A stretch of 13,147 nucleotides of DNA from an uncultured Eggerthellaceae bacterium. GTDB taxonomy: Bacteria; Actinomycetota; Coriobacteriia; Coriobacteriales; Eggerthellaceae. The notes below the pieces were generated by a model. It saw only the letters and a program-made list of their open reading frames with translations. It was not told where the DNA came from and did not search any database. The stretch is from contig CAKUNS010000038.1 in the NCBI GenBank assembly GCA_934668515.1, forward strand, positions 1 to 13,147, written 5' to 3'. Both the position numbers and the translations under genes were made by a program. Positions 7,319 through 13,147 of the stretch are shown piece after piece (position 1 is the stretch's first letter; the number at the start of each line of letters is the position of its first letter).

Positions 7319-7330
7319 TTCATTAATGAA
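7319..7330. promoter_or_regulatory. 12-bp perfect palindrome TTCATTAATGAA, candidate operator
   Basis: The sequence is its own reverse complement over 12 bases and stands out as AT-rich inside GC-rich surroundings. It is 65 bp upstream of the zinc-ribbon membrane protein start and 61 bp beyond the tetR stop codon, where an operator for the downstream pair would be expected. TetR-family dimers bind palindromes of this size; linking it to the adjacent TetR is inference. I saw no second full copy near the tetR start. Confidence 0.4.
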
Positions 7331-7390
7331 CAGGGTACCGTGCAGCGATTGGCGTCGGAATCTCCCTATGTCCCAAAACAAGGCTCAAGA

Positions 7391-7966
7391 TCAGCCATCA
7401 GAGCGGTCTCCGTACAGAGTGCGCTCAAGCATGCCGAACAGAACAGCGCAATCGCCCTCGCGCGTGCGAACGCTTTGGAGCACGTTGAAAAACGTGAACT
7501 TGCAAACCTTTTCGGGAGTGAACCCTTCAGGCAGATCGGGCGAAATGCGATTGTCGTGCTCGTACACCTGAACCAAACCACGCACGACATGAGCAAGCTG
7601 CTCGGATTCCTTTATACGCGCCGCAGCCTTCTCGGCAGCAGGAAGGGCATCAACGCCGCGCAGCCAGCTTTCCCTGAAATGATCGAGAGTCTCGCACATG
7701 CTAACGTACATCTCGCGGCAAAAGTCGAGGTAGCCGACGGTGGGATCGATATGACAGAAACGTTCGTAGAAGGCGTGCGCGAAATAGAGCTGGATAACCG
7801 CAACCGTAAGCTCTTCCTTCGCGGAAAAATAGCGGTAAACCGTGCCGACGCTCACTGCGCTTGCCCTGGCCAAGCCTCGGATGGACAAAGCCGACACGCC
7901 GTTTTCCTCGGCGATGCGGTAAGCGTTTTCAAGCAACTCTTCTCGCGTGACGATTTTCTGAGCCAT
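7391..7966 (-). CDS. TetR/AcrR-family transcriptional regulator
   Basis: This 191-residue cytoplasmic repressor-type protein has an N-terminal helix-turn-helix of the TetR kind at about residues 8-55: TREELLENAYRIAEENG, then LSIRGLARASAVSVGTVYRYFSAKEEL, with the recognition helix around SVGTVYRYF. The remaining helices (56-191) form the ligand-binding and dimer part, which is not diagnostic. The ATG at 7966 is chosen because GAGGAG (7972-7977) lies 5 bases upstream; a GTG two codons earlier overlaps that site. The gene reads in the same direction as the zinc-ribbon pair and is separated from it by 136 bp, so it is either at the head of that transcript or an independent unit controlling it through the palindrome at 7319-7330. 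The ligand cannot be inferred. The M3 peptidase gene upstream is another possible target. Confidence 0.9.
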   Translation of the reverse strand: MAQKIVTREELLENAYRIAEENGVSALSIRGLARASAVSVGTVYRYFSAKEELTVAVIQLYFAHAFYERFCHIDPTVGYLDFCREMYVSMCETLDHFRESWLRGVDALPAAEKAAARIKESEQLAHVVRGLVQVYEHDNRISPDLPEGFTPEKVCKFTFFNVLQSVRTREGDCAVLFGMLERTLYGDRSDG

Positions 7967-8143
7967 TTTCACTCCTCGCGTTTAGGGAGAACAACAACCC
8001 GAGTATGGCACGCCCAATTGCGGCGATCCTAGCCTCCGTGATTATTCGACGCGAAACATTCACCTACCGAAACCCGAAGCAGACACTGCCGCCAACTGCG
8101 GGAACGCTCGTCTCAAAACGAAAATGCCGCGACCGCCAGCCCA
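7967..8143. other. Spacer between M3 peptidase gene and tetR
   Basis: It contains the tetR Shine-Dalgarno and a weak extended -10-like TGC-CATACT (minus strand, 8002-8010) without a -35. No convincing terminator hairpin for the peptidase gene is visible, so read-through from the peptidase gene into tetR is possible. Confidence 0.4.
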
Positions 8144-9802
8144 TCACCCACACAGGGCTTTATCCAGCTTCTCGCACAAACCCGAAACCACCTTCGCATC
8201 CAGAACGTCGTTGATTCCTGCGATCTCGAGCATCTTTCTGAAAGTAGTCTCGGGCGGAACCTCGGACATCTTCAGGTACTTCGTGACAGCCGCATCGTAA
8301 TCCGTCAGCGATTCGACGTAGAGATCGAACGCGACCAAGGCCGACGTGCCGTACCCGACGTAATAGAACGGGTTGGTGTACACCTGCGACACCGTGGTGA
8401 ACGAATCACTGTCGTCGGGCATCTGATATTTCTTGACGACGTCATCCCAGATGGAATGAAGCTTCTCAACCGTTAGATCGGACATCGTGTAAGCACGGTA
8501 CTCAGCCTCGTCAATGGCTAAGCTGTCGCGAACCATGAACATCTTGTCCAAGACCGCATACTGGGCCAAAGCCTTGCCGTAACCAGGGCAAAGCCGGTCA
8601 TACGAATCGCAGCACAAAAGCTCGAGCGACTGCGACATAGACTCCTGGACATCAGGAAGGCTGTTTGGTAAGAATGCATTGGCTTGCGCGTGATACATGT
8701 GATTGAAGTGGCCGAACTCGTGCACTACCGACAAGTAATCAGTCGTTTCGCCATAAGGCGAAACGAACAAGACGCCGTCGTTGTAGCTGGGGCACTCAAG
8801 AACGAAACCGCTGGAAGAGCTCGTTTTCTTGTCCGACATGCCAATGTCGGACAAACCGTTGCGCTGCAGGTACTCGAAAGATTCGTCGAAAGCCGGAGAA
8901 ACGGCCGCGAGGCACTTCCCCAGATTCTCAAGTTTCACGTCAGCGGGATCATCGTTCTGATCGAACGCCTTATCAACAAGATCCATGTCAACGGAATCGG
9001 CCATATAGCTCATGTAGACGGGAACGAAATCGCTCACGATCACCTTGCGGATGGCTTCGATGTCCGAAACGCTAAAATCGCGCCCGCACCGCTGCTCATA
9101 CGCCAGTTCAGCATAGTTGTCATACCCGCAGCTACGCGCCAAAGCGTTGTTGGTATTCACCAAGTCGACGTACAGGGATTCAAGCTCTGACTGCTTCGCC
9201 CCGCTGGCAACCATCTGCTCATAACGAATTGCGAGCTCGTTTGACTTCTGGCGCAATGCCATCGATTCCACCGTGCCGCCATGGGAGCCATCAAGCTGGC
9301 TGGCGAAAGCTTCGCCGATATGAACGCGAAAGTCATTGCCCTGCTTAGCGTCCAAAGCTCGAGTGAAAAGATCAGTGCAGCGCGCGAACTCCTTGTTGTA
9401 CAGGTCAAGCTTCGCACCGTAGCGATTGGCTGCGTTGGAATCGATAACGTTCAAGCTCCAGTCGAATTTGAGCAAGGCGACATCGCTCACCAGGTTGGCC
9501 ATATGACGCTCGAGCCTGTCGTAAGCCTGATTAAGCTTATCGGCGTCCGCCACATTCGACTCGATCAGAGACTCGAACTCGTTCAAATCGACTTCATACG
9601 CCGCTTGATCGAATGAATCGCGAGAGCGTTCGCCAAGAGCGACGTCCGAATGCTTGACGTTGCCCGAGTATTTGAATTCGACGGGCGAGGTGCTTCCCTT
9701 CCCCGTAGAAACAGAAGATGACGAAGAGGCCCCGCACGCGCAAAGAGCCAGAGCGGCAACGAGGGAAATGAACACGGCAACCAGGGAGCGAACGCGACTC
9801 AT
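8144..9802 (-). CDS. Lipoprotein metallopeptidase, M3 (oligoendopeptidase F-like) fold
   Basis: The 552-residue precursor starts with MSRVR and a hydrophobic stretch (7-20), then a lipobox LCAC in which C23 would be lipidated, and a Ser-rich linker. This points to export and attachment to the outer face of the membrane. The peptidase signature is HEFGH at 361-365, giving zinc ligands H361 and H365 and the catalytic glutamate E362. E387 in ESMSQSLE aligns with the third zinc ligand of M3 enzymes (compare EAPSQMLE in thimet oligopeptidase). FYYVGY at 479-484 matches the late FYY-x-x-Y block of the PepF type. The helical N-terminal half (50-330) is typical of the M3 fold. The ATG at 9802 has AAGGAGG (9809-9815) 6 bases upstream. 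Most M3 enzymes are cytosolic oligopeptidases, so the lipoprotein form is noteworthy. Likely cleaves peptides outside the membrane; substrate unknown. Confidence 0.88.
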   Translation of the reverse strand: MSRVRSLVAVFISLVAALALCACGASSSSSVSTGKGSTSPVEFKYSGNVKHSDVALGERSRDSFDQAAYEVDLNEFESLIESNVADADKLNQAYDRLERHMANLVSDVALLKFDWSLNVIDSNAANRYGAKLDLYNKEFARCTDLFTRALDAKQGNDFRVHIGEAFASQLDGSHGGTVESMALRQKSNELAIRYEQMVASGAKQSELESLYVDLVNTNNALARSCGYDNYAELAYEQRCGRDFSVSDIEAIRKVIVSDFVPVYMSYMADSVDMDLVDKAFDQNDDPADVKLENLGKCLAAVSPAFDESFEYLQRNGLSDIGMSDKKTSSSSGFVLECPSYNDGVLFVSPYGETTDYLSVVHEFGHFNHMYHAQANAFLPNSLPDVQESMSQSLELLCCDSYDRLCPGYGKALAQYAVLDKMFMVRDSLAIDEAEYRAYTMSDLTVEKLHSIWDDVVKKYQMPDDSDSFTTVSQVYTNPFYYVGYGTSALVAFDLYVESLTDYDAAVTKYLKMSEVPPETTFRKMLEIAGINDVLDAKVVSGLCEKLDKALCG

Positions 9803-9874
9803 AAGGTGCCTCCTTGACGTCGAAGAAACATGATCCGCCAAGGATAATGATGCAGCAGCCCACCTTTCGAATGA

Positions 9875-9888
9875 AGGCCATCTGGCCT
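9875..9888. repeat. Inverted repeat AGGCCA-TC-TGGCCT between XRE gene and M3 peptidase
   Basis: This is a perfect 6-bp inverted repeat with a 2-bp centre, 73 bp upstream of the peptidase ATG and 64 bp after the XRE stop codon. It could be a weak terminator stem for the XRE transcript, but no U tract follows on the minus strand. An operator for the peptidase gene is equally possible. Confidence 0.35.
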
Positions 9889-9952
9889 ATTAACCGCCTT
9901 CACCTAAGACACCTTGGCTCGAAGAGCAGGTCGCAAAGATGAACAGGCACCG

Positions 9953-10159
9953 TTATGCCGAAGGACTCATTCTTGAGACCAGATCGTTCAGGGAGACATC
10001 GAGCACCGAAGCGACACGAACCGCGTGATCGAAGTCGGGCGACGTTTCACCCGACTCCCACTTCGCCACGGTCTGTCGGGAAACGCCCACCTCTTCGGCC
10101 AACTGCTCTTGCGTCTTTCCGACGGCAGCGCGTCGTGCCTGAATGTTATCGCCGATCAT
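9953..10159 (-). CDS. Small XRE/Cro-CI-type helix-turn-helix regulator
   Basis: This 68-residue protein is nearly all HTH domain: IQARRAAVGKTQEQLAEEVG at about 6-25, then SRQTVAKWESGETSPD with the recognition helix at about 27-35, and a closing VLDVSLNDLV. Such short XRE proteins are DNA-binding dimers, usually repressors of their own locus or of a neighbour. The ATG at 10159 overlaps the stop codon of the preceding small gene in an ATGA, with GAGG (10167-10170) 7 bases upstream inside that gene, so translation is probably coupled. No sensor domain is attached, so any signal would have to come through a partner. The peptidase gene downstream and the LOG gene divergent upstream are possible targets; the sequence does not choose between them. 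Confidence 0.92.
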   Translation of the reverse strand: MIGDNIQARRAAVGKTQEQLAEEVGVSRQTVAKWESGETSPDFDHAVRVASVLDVSLNDLVSRMSPSA

Positions 10160-10350
10160 TCGTCAACCTCGAATACTAAATCGAATGCAAGCGTCTTTCC
10201 GTTCGCGCCTTCAAGCGTGGGGATCATCGCCACGAACCGATGCCCTTTCTTGGCATGCTCGTCGATGATTGCACGATGAGCTGCATCTTCCACCTTCGCC
10301 TGATAAAAAACGTTGTTGTTAAGCTCAACCTGCTCGTATTCGTACCTCAT
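10156..10350 (-). CDS. Small DUF4177-like protein coupled to XRE regulator
   Basis: This is a 64-residue soluble protein. It opens MRYEYEQVEL, contains an alternating helix (HRAIIDEHAKKGHRFVAMIP, 33-52) and ends in DLVFEVDE. This arrangement of an N-terminal YEY strand, a helix ending in a KKGxRFV turn and a C-terminal hydrophobic strand fits the DUF4177 family of small proteins with no known function. The ATG at 10350 has AAAGGGG (10357-10363) 6 bases upstream; earlier in-frame starts lack a site. Its stop overlaps the start of the XRE gene by four bases (ATGA), so the two are made together and may act together, for example as co-regulator and repressor. Family call is by pattern only. Confidence 0.75.
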   Translation of the reverse strand: MRYEYEQVELNNNVFYQAKVEDAAHRAIIDEHAKKGHRFVAMIPTLEGANGKTLAFDLVFEVDE

Positions 10351-10376
10351 TGCCAACCCCTTTCGCAAAGTTCGAA

Positions 10377-10396
10377 CGGTATGACTTTTCGTACCG
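10377..10396. repeat. Inverted repeat CGGTA-N10-TACCG upstream of the small regulator pair
   Basis: Two 5-bp arms are separated by one helical turn centre-to-centre spacing suitable for a dimeric HTH protein, about 27 bp before the DUF4177-like ATG. Autoregulation by the XRE protein is conceivable. The arms are short and could arise by chance. Confidence 0.25.
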
Positions 10397-10510
10397 CGTA
10401 AGACCAGAATACGAATGCTGTCAGCCTGCATCCACCAACCAATAGCGTCATCTTACGCCCGACAACGGCAGTTTCGGTTTGCAAACGATTAAGAAGACCG
10501 CCCAGCTATC

Positions 10511-10519
10511 TGGTACAGT
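10511..10519 (+). promoter_or_regulatory. Candidate extended -10 (TGG-TACAGT) for the LOG-family gene
   Basis: A TG-N motif precedes TACAGT, which differs from TATAAT at two positions. Transcription would start near 10526, just ahead of the AAAGGAG at 10530-10536. That leaves an unusually short leader of about 20 bases. There is no recognisable -35. Confidence 0.35.
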
Positions 10520-10545
10520 ATCTCGGACGAAAGGAGAACCATCTT

Positions 10546-11079
10546 ATGAAAATCACGGTGTACTTGGGCGCCTTCGAGGGAAAAGGCGACACGTTGCGAA
10601 ACGCCGCCACCGAACTGGGGCGCTGGGTTGCCGAAAGCGGAAACACCCTTGTTTACGGCGGCTCGAAAACCGGACTGATGGGAGTTCTTGCCACAAGCGC
10701 GCTTGACGCGGGCGGCGAAGTGATCGGCGTCGAACCGACGTACTTCATGGAGCTCGACCATCAACTTGACACGCTCACCGAGCTCATCGTCACCGACACC
10801 ATGGCAGAACGCAAAGCGAAGATGATCGAGTTGGGCGAAGCGTTCATCGCGTTCCCCGGCGGCACGGGCACCCTCGAGGAAATCGCCGAGGTCATGTCAC
10901 GAGTTTCGCTTAAGCAGCTTGATGCCCCGTGCATCTTCTACAACCTGAACGGCTACTACAACCACATGAAGGCGTTCCTGCAAACGATGAAGGACGAGGG
11001 TCTCTCGAGCGACGAGCGCCAGAAGGGAATACACTTCGCCGACACGCTTGAGGACATTCGGAAGATTCTCGCCTACTAA
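10546..11079 (+). CDS. LOG-family (TIGR00730) nucleotide 5'-monophosphate phosphoribohydrolase
   Basis: This 177-residue cytoplasmic Rossmann-fold protein has the LOG hallmarks: LVYGGSKTGLMG at 35-46, the ERKAKM segment at 88-93, and the signature PGGTGTLEE at 104-112, where E111/E112 and the preceding glycine loop form the active site. Relatives hydrolyse the N-glycosidic bond of adenine-type nucleoside monophosphates (the cytokinin-activating LOG reaction in plants); in bacteria the natural substrate is usually AMP-like or unknown. Older database names calling such proteins lysine decarboxylases are not supported. The ATG at 10546 has AAAGGAG (10530-10536) 9 bases upstream. The gene is divergent from the DUF4177-XRE pair and 250 bp from prfC, so it is probably its own transcript. 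Confidence 0.92.
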   Translation: MKITVYLGAFEGKGDTLRNAATELGRWVAESGNTLVYGGSKTGLMGVLATSALDAGGEVIGVEPTYFMELDHQLDTLTELIVTDTMAERKAKMIELGEAFIAFPGGTGTLEEIAEVMSRVSLKQLDAPCIFYNLNGYYNHMKAFLQTMKDEGLSSDERQKGIHFADTLEDIRKILAY

Positions 11080-11233
11080 CACAAGTGCTTCAATGCAAAG
11101 CGAACGCGCCTTAAGGGGTTCACACCGCCGACCAACAACGCAGACCTGCGACCCAAACCCGCAGCGCACCCGCTCATCCCGTGGAATAATCCGCGAGCTG
11201 GGCTTCAAGGCCGCGCAGCAAGGCGCGAACAGC

Positions 11234-11239
11234 TACAAT
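11234..11239 (+). promoter_or_regulatory. Possible -10 (TACAAT) for prfC
   Basis: TACAAT differs from consensus by one base, but no -35 is visible at 16-18 bases. If used, transcription starts near 11246 and the prfC leader is about 85 bases, containing the hairpin at 11260-11287. Confidence 0.35.
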
Positions 11240-11259
11240 ACATGAACTGCACAGACAAG

Positions 11260-11293
11260 ATGCACGGTGCCGAAAAGCGCCGTGCATTGTTTT
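11260..11293 (+). terminator. Strong hairpin with U-rich tail ahead of prfC
   Basis: ATGCACGGTGC (11260-11270) pairs over all 11 positions (one G-U) with GCGCCGTGCAT (11277-11287) around the loop CGAAAA, followed by TGTTTTG. It looks like an intrinsic terminator. It either ends the LOG transcript from upstream or, if the -10 at 11234 is real, acts as an attenuator in the prfC leader. Confidence 0.6.
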
Positions 11294-11329
11294 GCGCCCA
11301 CGGCGCACCAGTTACACGGAAGGAACCAC

Positions 11330-12949
11330 ATGTCGGCTCTGTCTGACCAGATCTCATCGCGTCGCACGTTCGCGATCATCTCGCACCCCGACGCGGGCAA
11401 GACCACACTCACCGAGAAACTGCTGCTGTACAGCGGCAGCATCCAAACCGCCGGCTCGGTTAAGGGCAAATCCAGCTCGAAGCATGCCGTGTCCGACTGG
11501 ATGGACATCGAGAAAGAGCGCGGCATCTCCGTCACCTCATCGGTTCTTCAGTTCAACTACGACGGTTGCTGCGTGAACATCCTGGACACCCCTGGACACC
11601 AAGACTTCTCGGAAGACACGTACCGCACGCTCATGGCAGCCGACGCCGCTGTCATGGTCATCGACGCCGCCAAGGGCGTCGAGGCGCAAACCAAGAAGCT
11701 GTTCAAGGTCTGCACGCTGCGCCATATCCCCATCTTCACCTTCGTCAACAAGCTCGACCGCGAGGCACGCGATCCGTTCGACCTGATGGAAGAGATCGAG
11801 TCGGTGCTGGGCATTGGCACCTACCCCATGAACTGGCCTATCGGCAGCGGCCGCAACTTCCGCGGCGTGTTCGACCGTCAAACCCGTCATGTTTTGGCGT
11901 TCGAAGGCGAAGGCCGTGGCAACTCCACCAAGAAAGTCGCCGAAATTGAAGCCGAGCTTGGCGACAACGCCCTAGACGAGTTGATCGGCGAAAACAACCA
12001 CGAGAACCTGATGGGCGACATCGAGCTTCTTGATGGCGCAGGCGACGAGCTCAACCTTGACGACGTGGCTGTCGGCAAGCTGTCGCCGGTGTTCTTCGGC
12101 TCGGCTCTTACCAACTTCGGCGTGGAACCTTTCCTGAAGGAGTTTCTGCGCTTGGCACCCAGTCCTCGCGCTTACATCGATCAGGAAACCGAGCAGCCCG
12201 TCGAGCCCACCAGCCCCGACTTCTCGGGTTTCGTCTTCAAAATTCAGGCGAACATGGACAAGAATCACCGCGACCGCATCGCATTCGTGCGTATTTGCAC
12301 AGGCAAGTTCGAGCGCGGCATGGAGGCTTTCCACGTTCAGGGCGGCAAGAAGCTCAAGCTTGCCACGGGCACCTCGATGATGGCAGACGATCGCGCGATC
12401 GTCGACGAGGCCTATGCAGGCGATATCGTCGGCTTGTTCGACCCGGGCATCTTCAACATCGGAGACACGGTTTGCGCTGGCAAAACGCGCGTGCGCTACC
12501 CTGCCATCCCCACCTTCGCACCCGAGATCTTCGCGCGCATCACTCAGGTGAACACCCTGAAGCGCAAGCAGTTCGTCAAGGGCATGGAGGAGCTTGCCCA
12601 GGAGGGCGCCATCCAGATCTTCCGCGAGCCCGGATTCGGCATGGAAAGCGTCATCGTCGGCGTTGTCGGCGTGCTGCAGCTTGAGGTGCTTGAACAGCGC
12701 CTGAAGTCGGAATACGGCGTTGAGGTTCGTCGTCAGCCGCTGCCTTACAGCGACATCCGTTGGATCATGAACGACCCCGACACCATCAACATCCCAGCTC
12801 TGAACGTCACACGCGATACCCTGCGTGTCGAGGATATGCGTGGCAAGAACTTGTTGCTGTTCACCAGCCCGTGGAACGTCAACTGGGCCGTCGAGCGCAA
12901 CCCCGACCTCATCCTGTCGGAAGTTGGCAACCTGGCTTTCGAGAAATAA
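11330..12949 (+). CDS. prfC: Peptide chain release factor 3 (RF3), translational GTPase
   Basis: This 539-residue protein is close to the 529 of E. coli RF3. RF3 is a ribosome-bound GTPase that removes RF1/RF2 after peptide release. Motifs: G1 SHPDAGKTT (18-26), G2 region ERGISVTSSV (63-72), G3 DTPGHQDF (86-93) and G4 NKLD (140-143). The SHPDAGKTTLTEKLLL...SVKG...SDWMDIEKERGISV signature separates RF3 from EF-G. The barrel domain II is at about 305-390 and the C-terminal domain III at about 390-539, ending SEVGNLAFEK. The ATG at 11330 has GGAAGG about 6 bases upstream; an in-frame upstream ATG at 11267 lies within the hairpin and would add residues not found in RF3. The gene ends before a strong terminator and is convergent with rubrerythrin. 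No RF1/RF2 gene is nearby, and possible leader control is suggested by the hairpin at 11260. Confidence 0.97.
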   Translation: MSALSDQISSRRTFAIISHPDAGKTTLTEKLLLYSGSIQTAGSVKGKSSSKHAVSDWMDIEKERGISVTSSVLQFNYDGCCVNILDTPGHQDFSEDTYRTLMAADAAVMVIDAAKGVEAQTKKLFKVCTLRHIPIFTFVNKLDREARDPFDLMEEIESVLGIGTYPMNWPIGSGRNFRGVFDRQTRHVLAFEGEGRGNSTKKVAEIEAELGDNALDELIGENNHENLMGDIELLDGAGDELNLDDVAVGKLSPVFFGSALTNFGVEPFLKEFLRLAPSPRAYIDQETEQPVEPTSPDFSGFVFKIQANMDKNHRDRIAFVRICTGKFERGMEAFHVQGGKKLKLATGTSMMADDRAIVDEAYAGDIVGLFDPGIFNIGDTVCAGKTRVRYPAIPTFAPEIFARITQVNTLKRKQFVKGMEELAQEGAIQIFREPGFGMESVIVGVVGVLQLEVLEQRLKSEYGVEVRRQPLPYSDIRWIMNDPDTINIPALNVTRDTLRVEDMRGKNLLLFTSPWNVNWAVERNPDLILSEVGNLAFEK

Positions 12950-12971
12950 CGACACCGCGATCTCGAAGGGC

Positions 12972-12989
12972 GGTCGCACGCCAGCGACC
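12972..12989. repeat. Small hairpin GGTCGC-N6-GCGACC after prfC stop
   Basis: Perfect 6-bp arms lie 22 bases after the prfC stop codon, without a following U tract. It may help protect the 3' end; the main terminator is the palindrome at 13008-13037. Confidence 0.4.
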
Positions 12990-13007
12990 AAGCATCCCCG
13001 TAAACGC

Positions 13008-13041
13008 AAGAAGCGCCCGCATATGCGGGCGCTTCTTTTTT
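13008..13041 (+). terminator. Intrinsic terminator of prfC (30-bp perfect palindrome)
   Basis: Bases 13008-13037 are perfectly self-complementary (AAGAAGCGCCCGCAT and its reverse complement), so a long GC-rich stem forms, followed by a T run to 13040. As a palindrome it could also affect transcripts from the right, but the minus-strand side lacks a T tract. Confidence 0.9.
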
Positions 13042-13086
13042 ATTCCGCGCGCTTGAAGCGCACGTCTATCGTGTAAAACTGAAGGC

Positions 13087-13147
13087 TTAGAAGTTCTCGG
13101 GCGTGATCTCGAAGTACGCCTGCGGATGTGCGCATACAGGGCAAACC
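13087..13147 (-). CDS. Rubrerythrin, C-terminal fragment (cut by window edge)
   Basis: The minus strand reads VCPVCAHPQAYFEITPENF then TAA at 13089-13087. CPVC followed by HPQAYFE is the second iron-binding cysteine pair and ending of the rubredoxin-like domain of rubrerythrin, a peroxide-reducing di-iron protein of anaerobes. Only 19 residues are inside the window; the four-helix di-iron domain and the first CxxC pair would lie to the right. It is convergent with prfC. A related ferritin-like or desulfoferrodoxin-type protein cannot be fully excluded from so short a piece. Confidence 0.82.
   Translation of the reverse strand, partial: VCPVCAHPQAYFEITPENF

Larger units (their letters stand above)
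11080..11329. other. Spacer between LOG gene and prfC
   Basis: No gene is supported here. It holds a TACAAT -10-like sequence, a strong hairpin and the prfC ribosome binding site (GGAAGGAA, 11318-11325). The first 150 bases show nothing I can interpret. Confidence 0.5.

Noticed and set aside
7082..8032. Long plus-strand open frame spanning the zinc-ribbon gene start, the gap and tetR
   Set aside because: It is antisense to two genes with firm family matches, has low-complexity composition and no ribosome binding site.
10546..11079. Lysine decarboxylase label for the LOG-family protein
   Set aside because: The PGGTGTLEE signature and size belong to the LOG phosphoribohydrolase family, and there is no PLP-enzyme feature.
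11972..13009. Long open frame on the minus strand opposite prfC (about 345 codons)
   Set aside because: It lies antisense to conserved RF3 sequence, crosses the prfC stop region and shows no domain. It is explained by high-GC codon usage of prfC.
1..13147. CRISPR array, tRNA, rRNA, insertion sequence, prophage or attachment site
   Set aside because: No regularly spaced direct repeats, cloverleaf, transposase, integrase or terminal repeats were seen on reading both strands.

Overview
The window looks like ordinary chromosome from an anaerobic or microaerophilic bacterium with mid-to-high GC content. The clues are a ferrous-iron transporter with a FeoA domain fused to FeoB, the tail of a rubrerythrin, strong AAGGAG-type ribosome binding sites and no respiratory or phage genes. 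The gene set and codon style fit an actinobacterial gut lineage such as the Coriobacteriia/Eggerthellaceae. This is an inference from overall character only, because there is no rRNA or other phylogenetic marker apart from prfC. I see no rRNA, tRNA, CRISPR, insertion sequence or prophage.

Layout, left to right. 1-297 is non-coding, with a perfect inverted repeat and a possible extended -10 ahead of an HxlR-family regulator (298-630, +). That gene converges on the FeoA-FeoB gene (754-3117, -) over a hairpin terminator. feoB is divergent from a BrnQ branched-chain amino acid transporter (3284-4645, +). The gap between them carries a good sigma-70 promoter for brnQ, a -10 for feoB, and a GAAAAT-N4-ATTTTC dyad at the feoB -35 position. 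brnQ ends in a hairpin terminator facing a minus-strand block.

The minus-strand block (10350 down to 4775) contains, in transcription order: a small DUF4177-like protein and an XRE-type HTH regulator (overlapping by ATGA); a secreted M3-type metallopeptidase lipoprotein; a TetR-type regulator; a five-TM membrane protein with two N-terminal zinc ribbons; and, 26 bp further on, a soluble protein joining a Cys-pair zinc ribbon to an orphan EF-Tu domain-2-like barrel. The last two form the most obscure unit here. They are probably co-transcribed, and a 12-bp palindrome lies upstream that could be an operator.

A LOG/TIGR00730 nucleotide phosphoribohydrolase (10546-11079, +) is divergent from the small regulator pair. 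It is followed by prfC, peptide chain release factor 3 (11330-12949, +), whose presumed leader contains a strong GC hairpin with a short U-rich tail. prfC ends at a 30-bp perfect palindrome terminator. The last 61 bases are the C-terminus of a minus-strand rubrerythrin cut by the window edge.

Most of the window is recognisable housekeeping and transport. The parts with real unknowns are the zinc-ribbon/EF-Tu-barrel operon with its possible TetR control, the lipoprotein M3 peptidase, the DUF4177-XRE pair, and several clean dyads in control regions.
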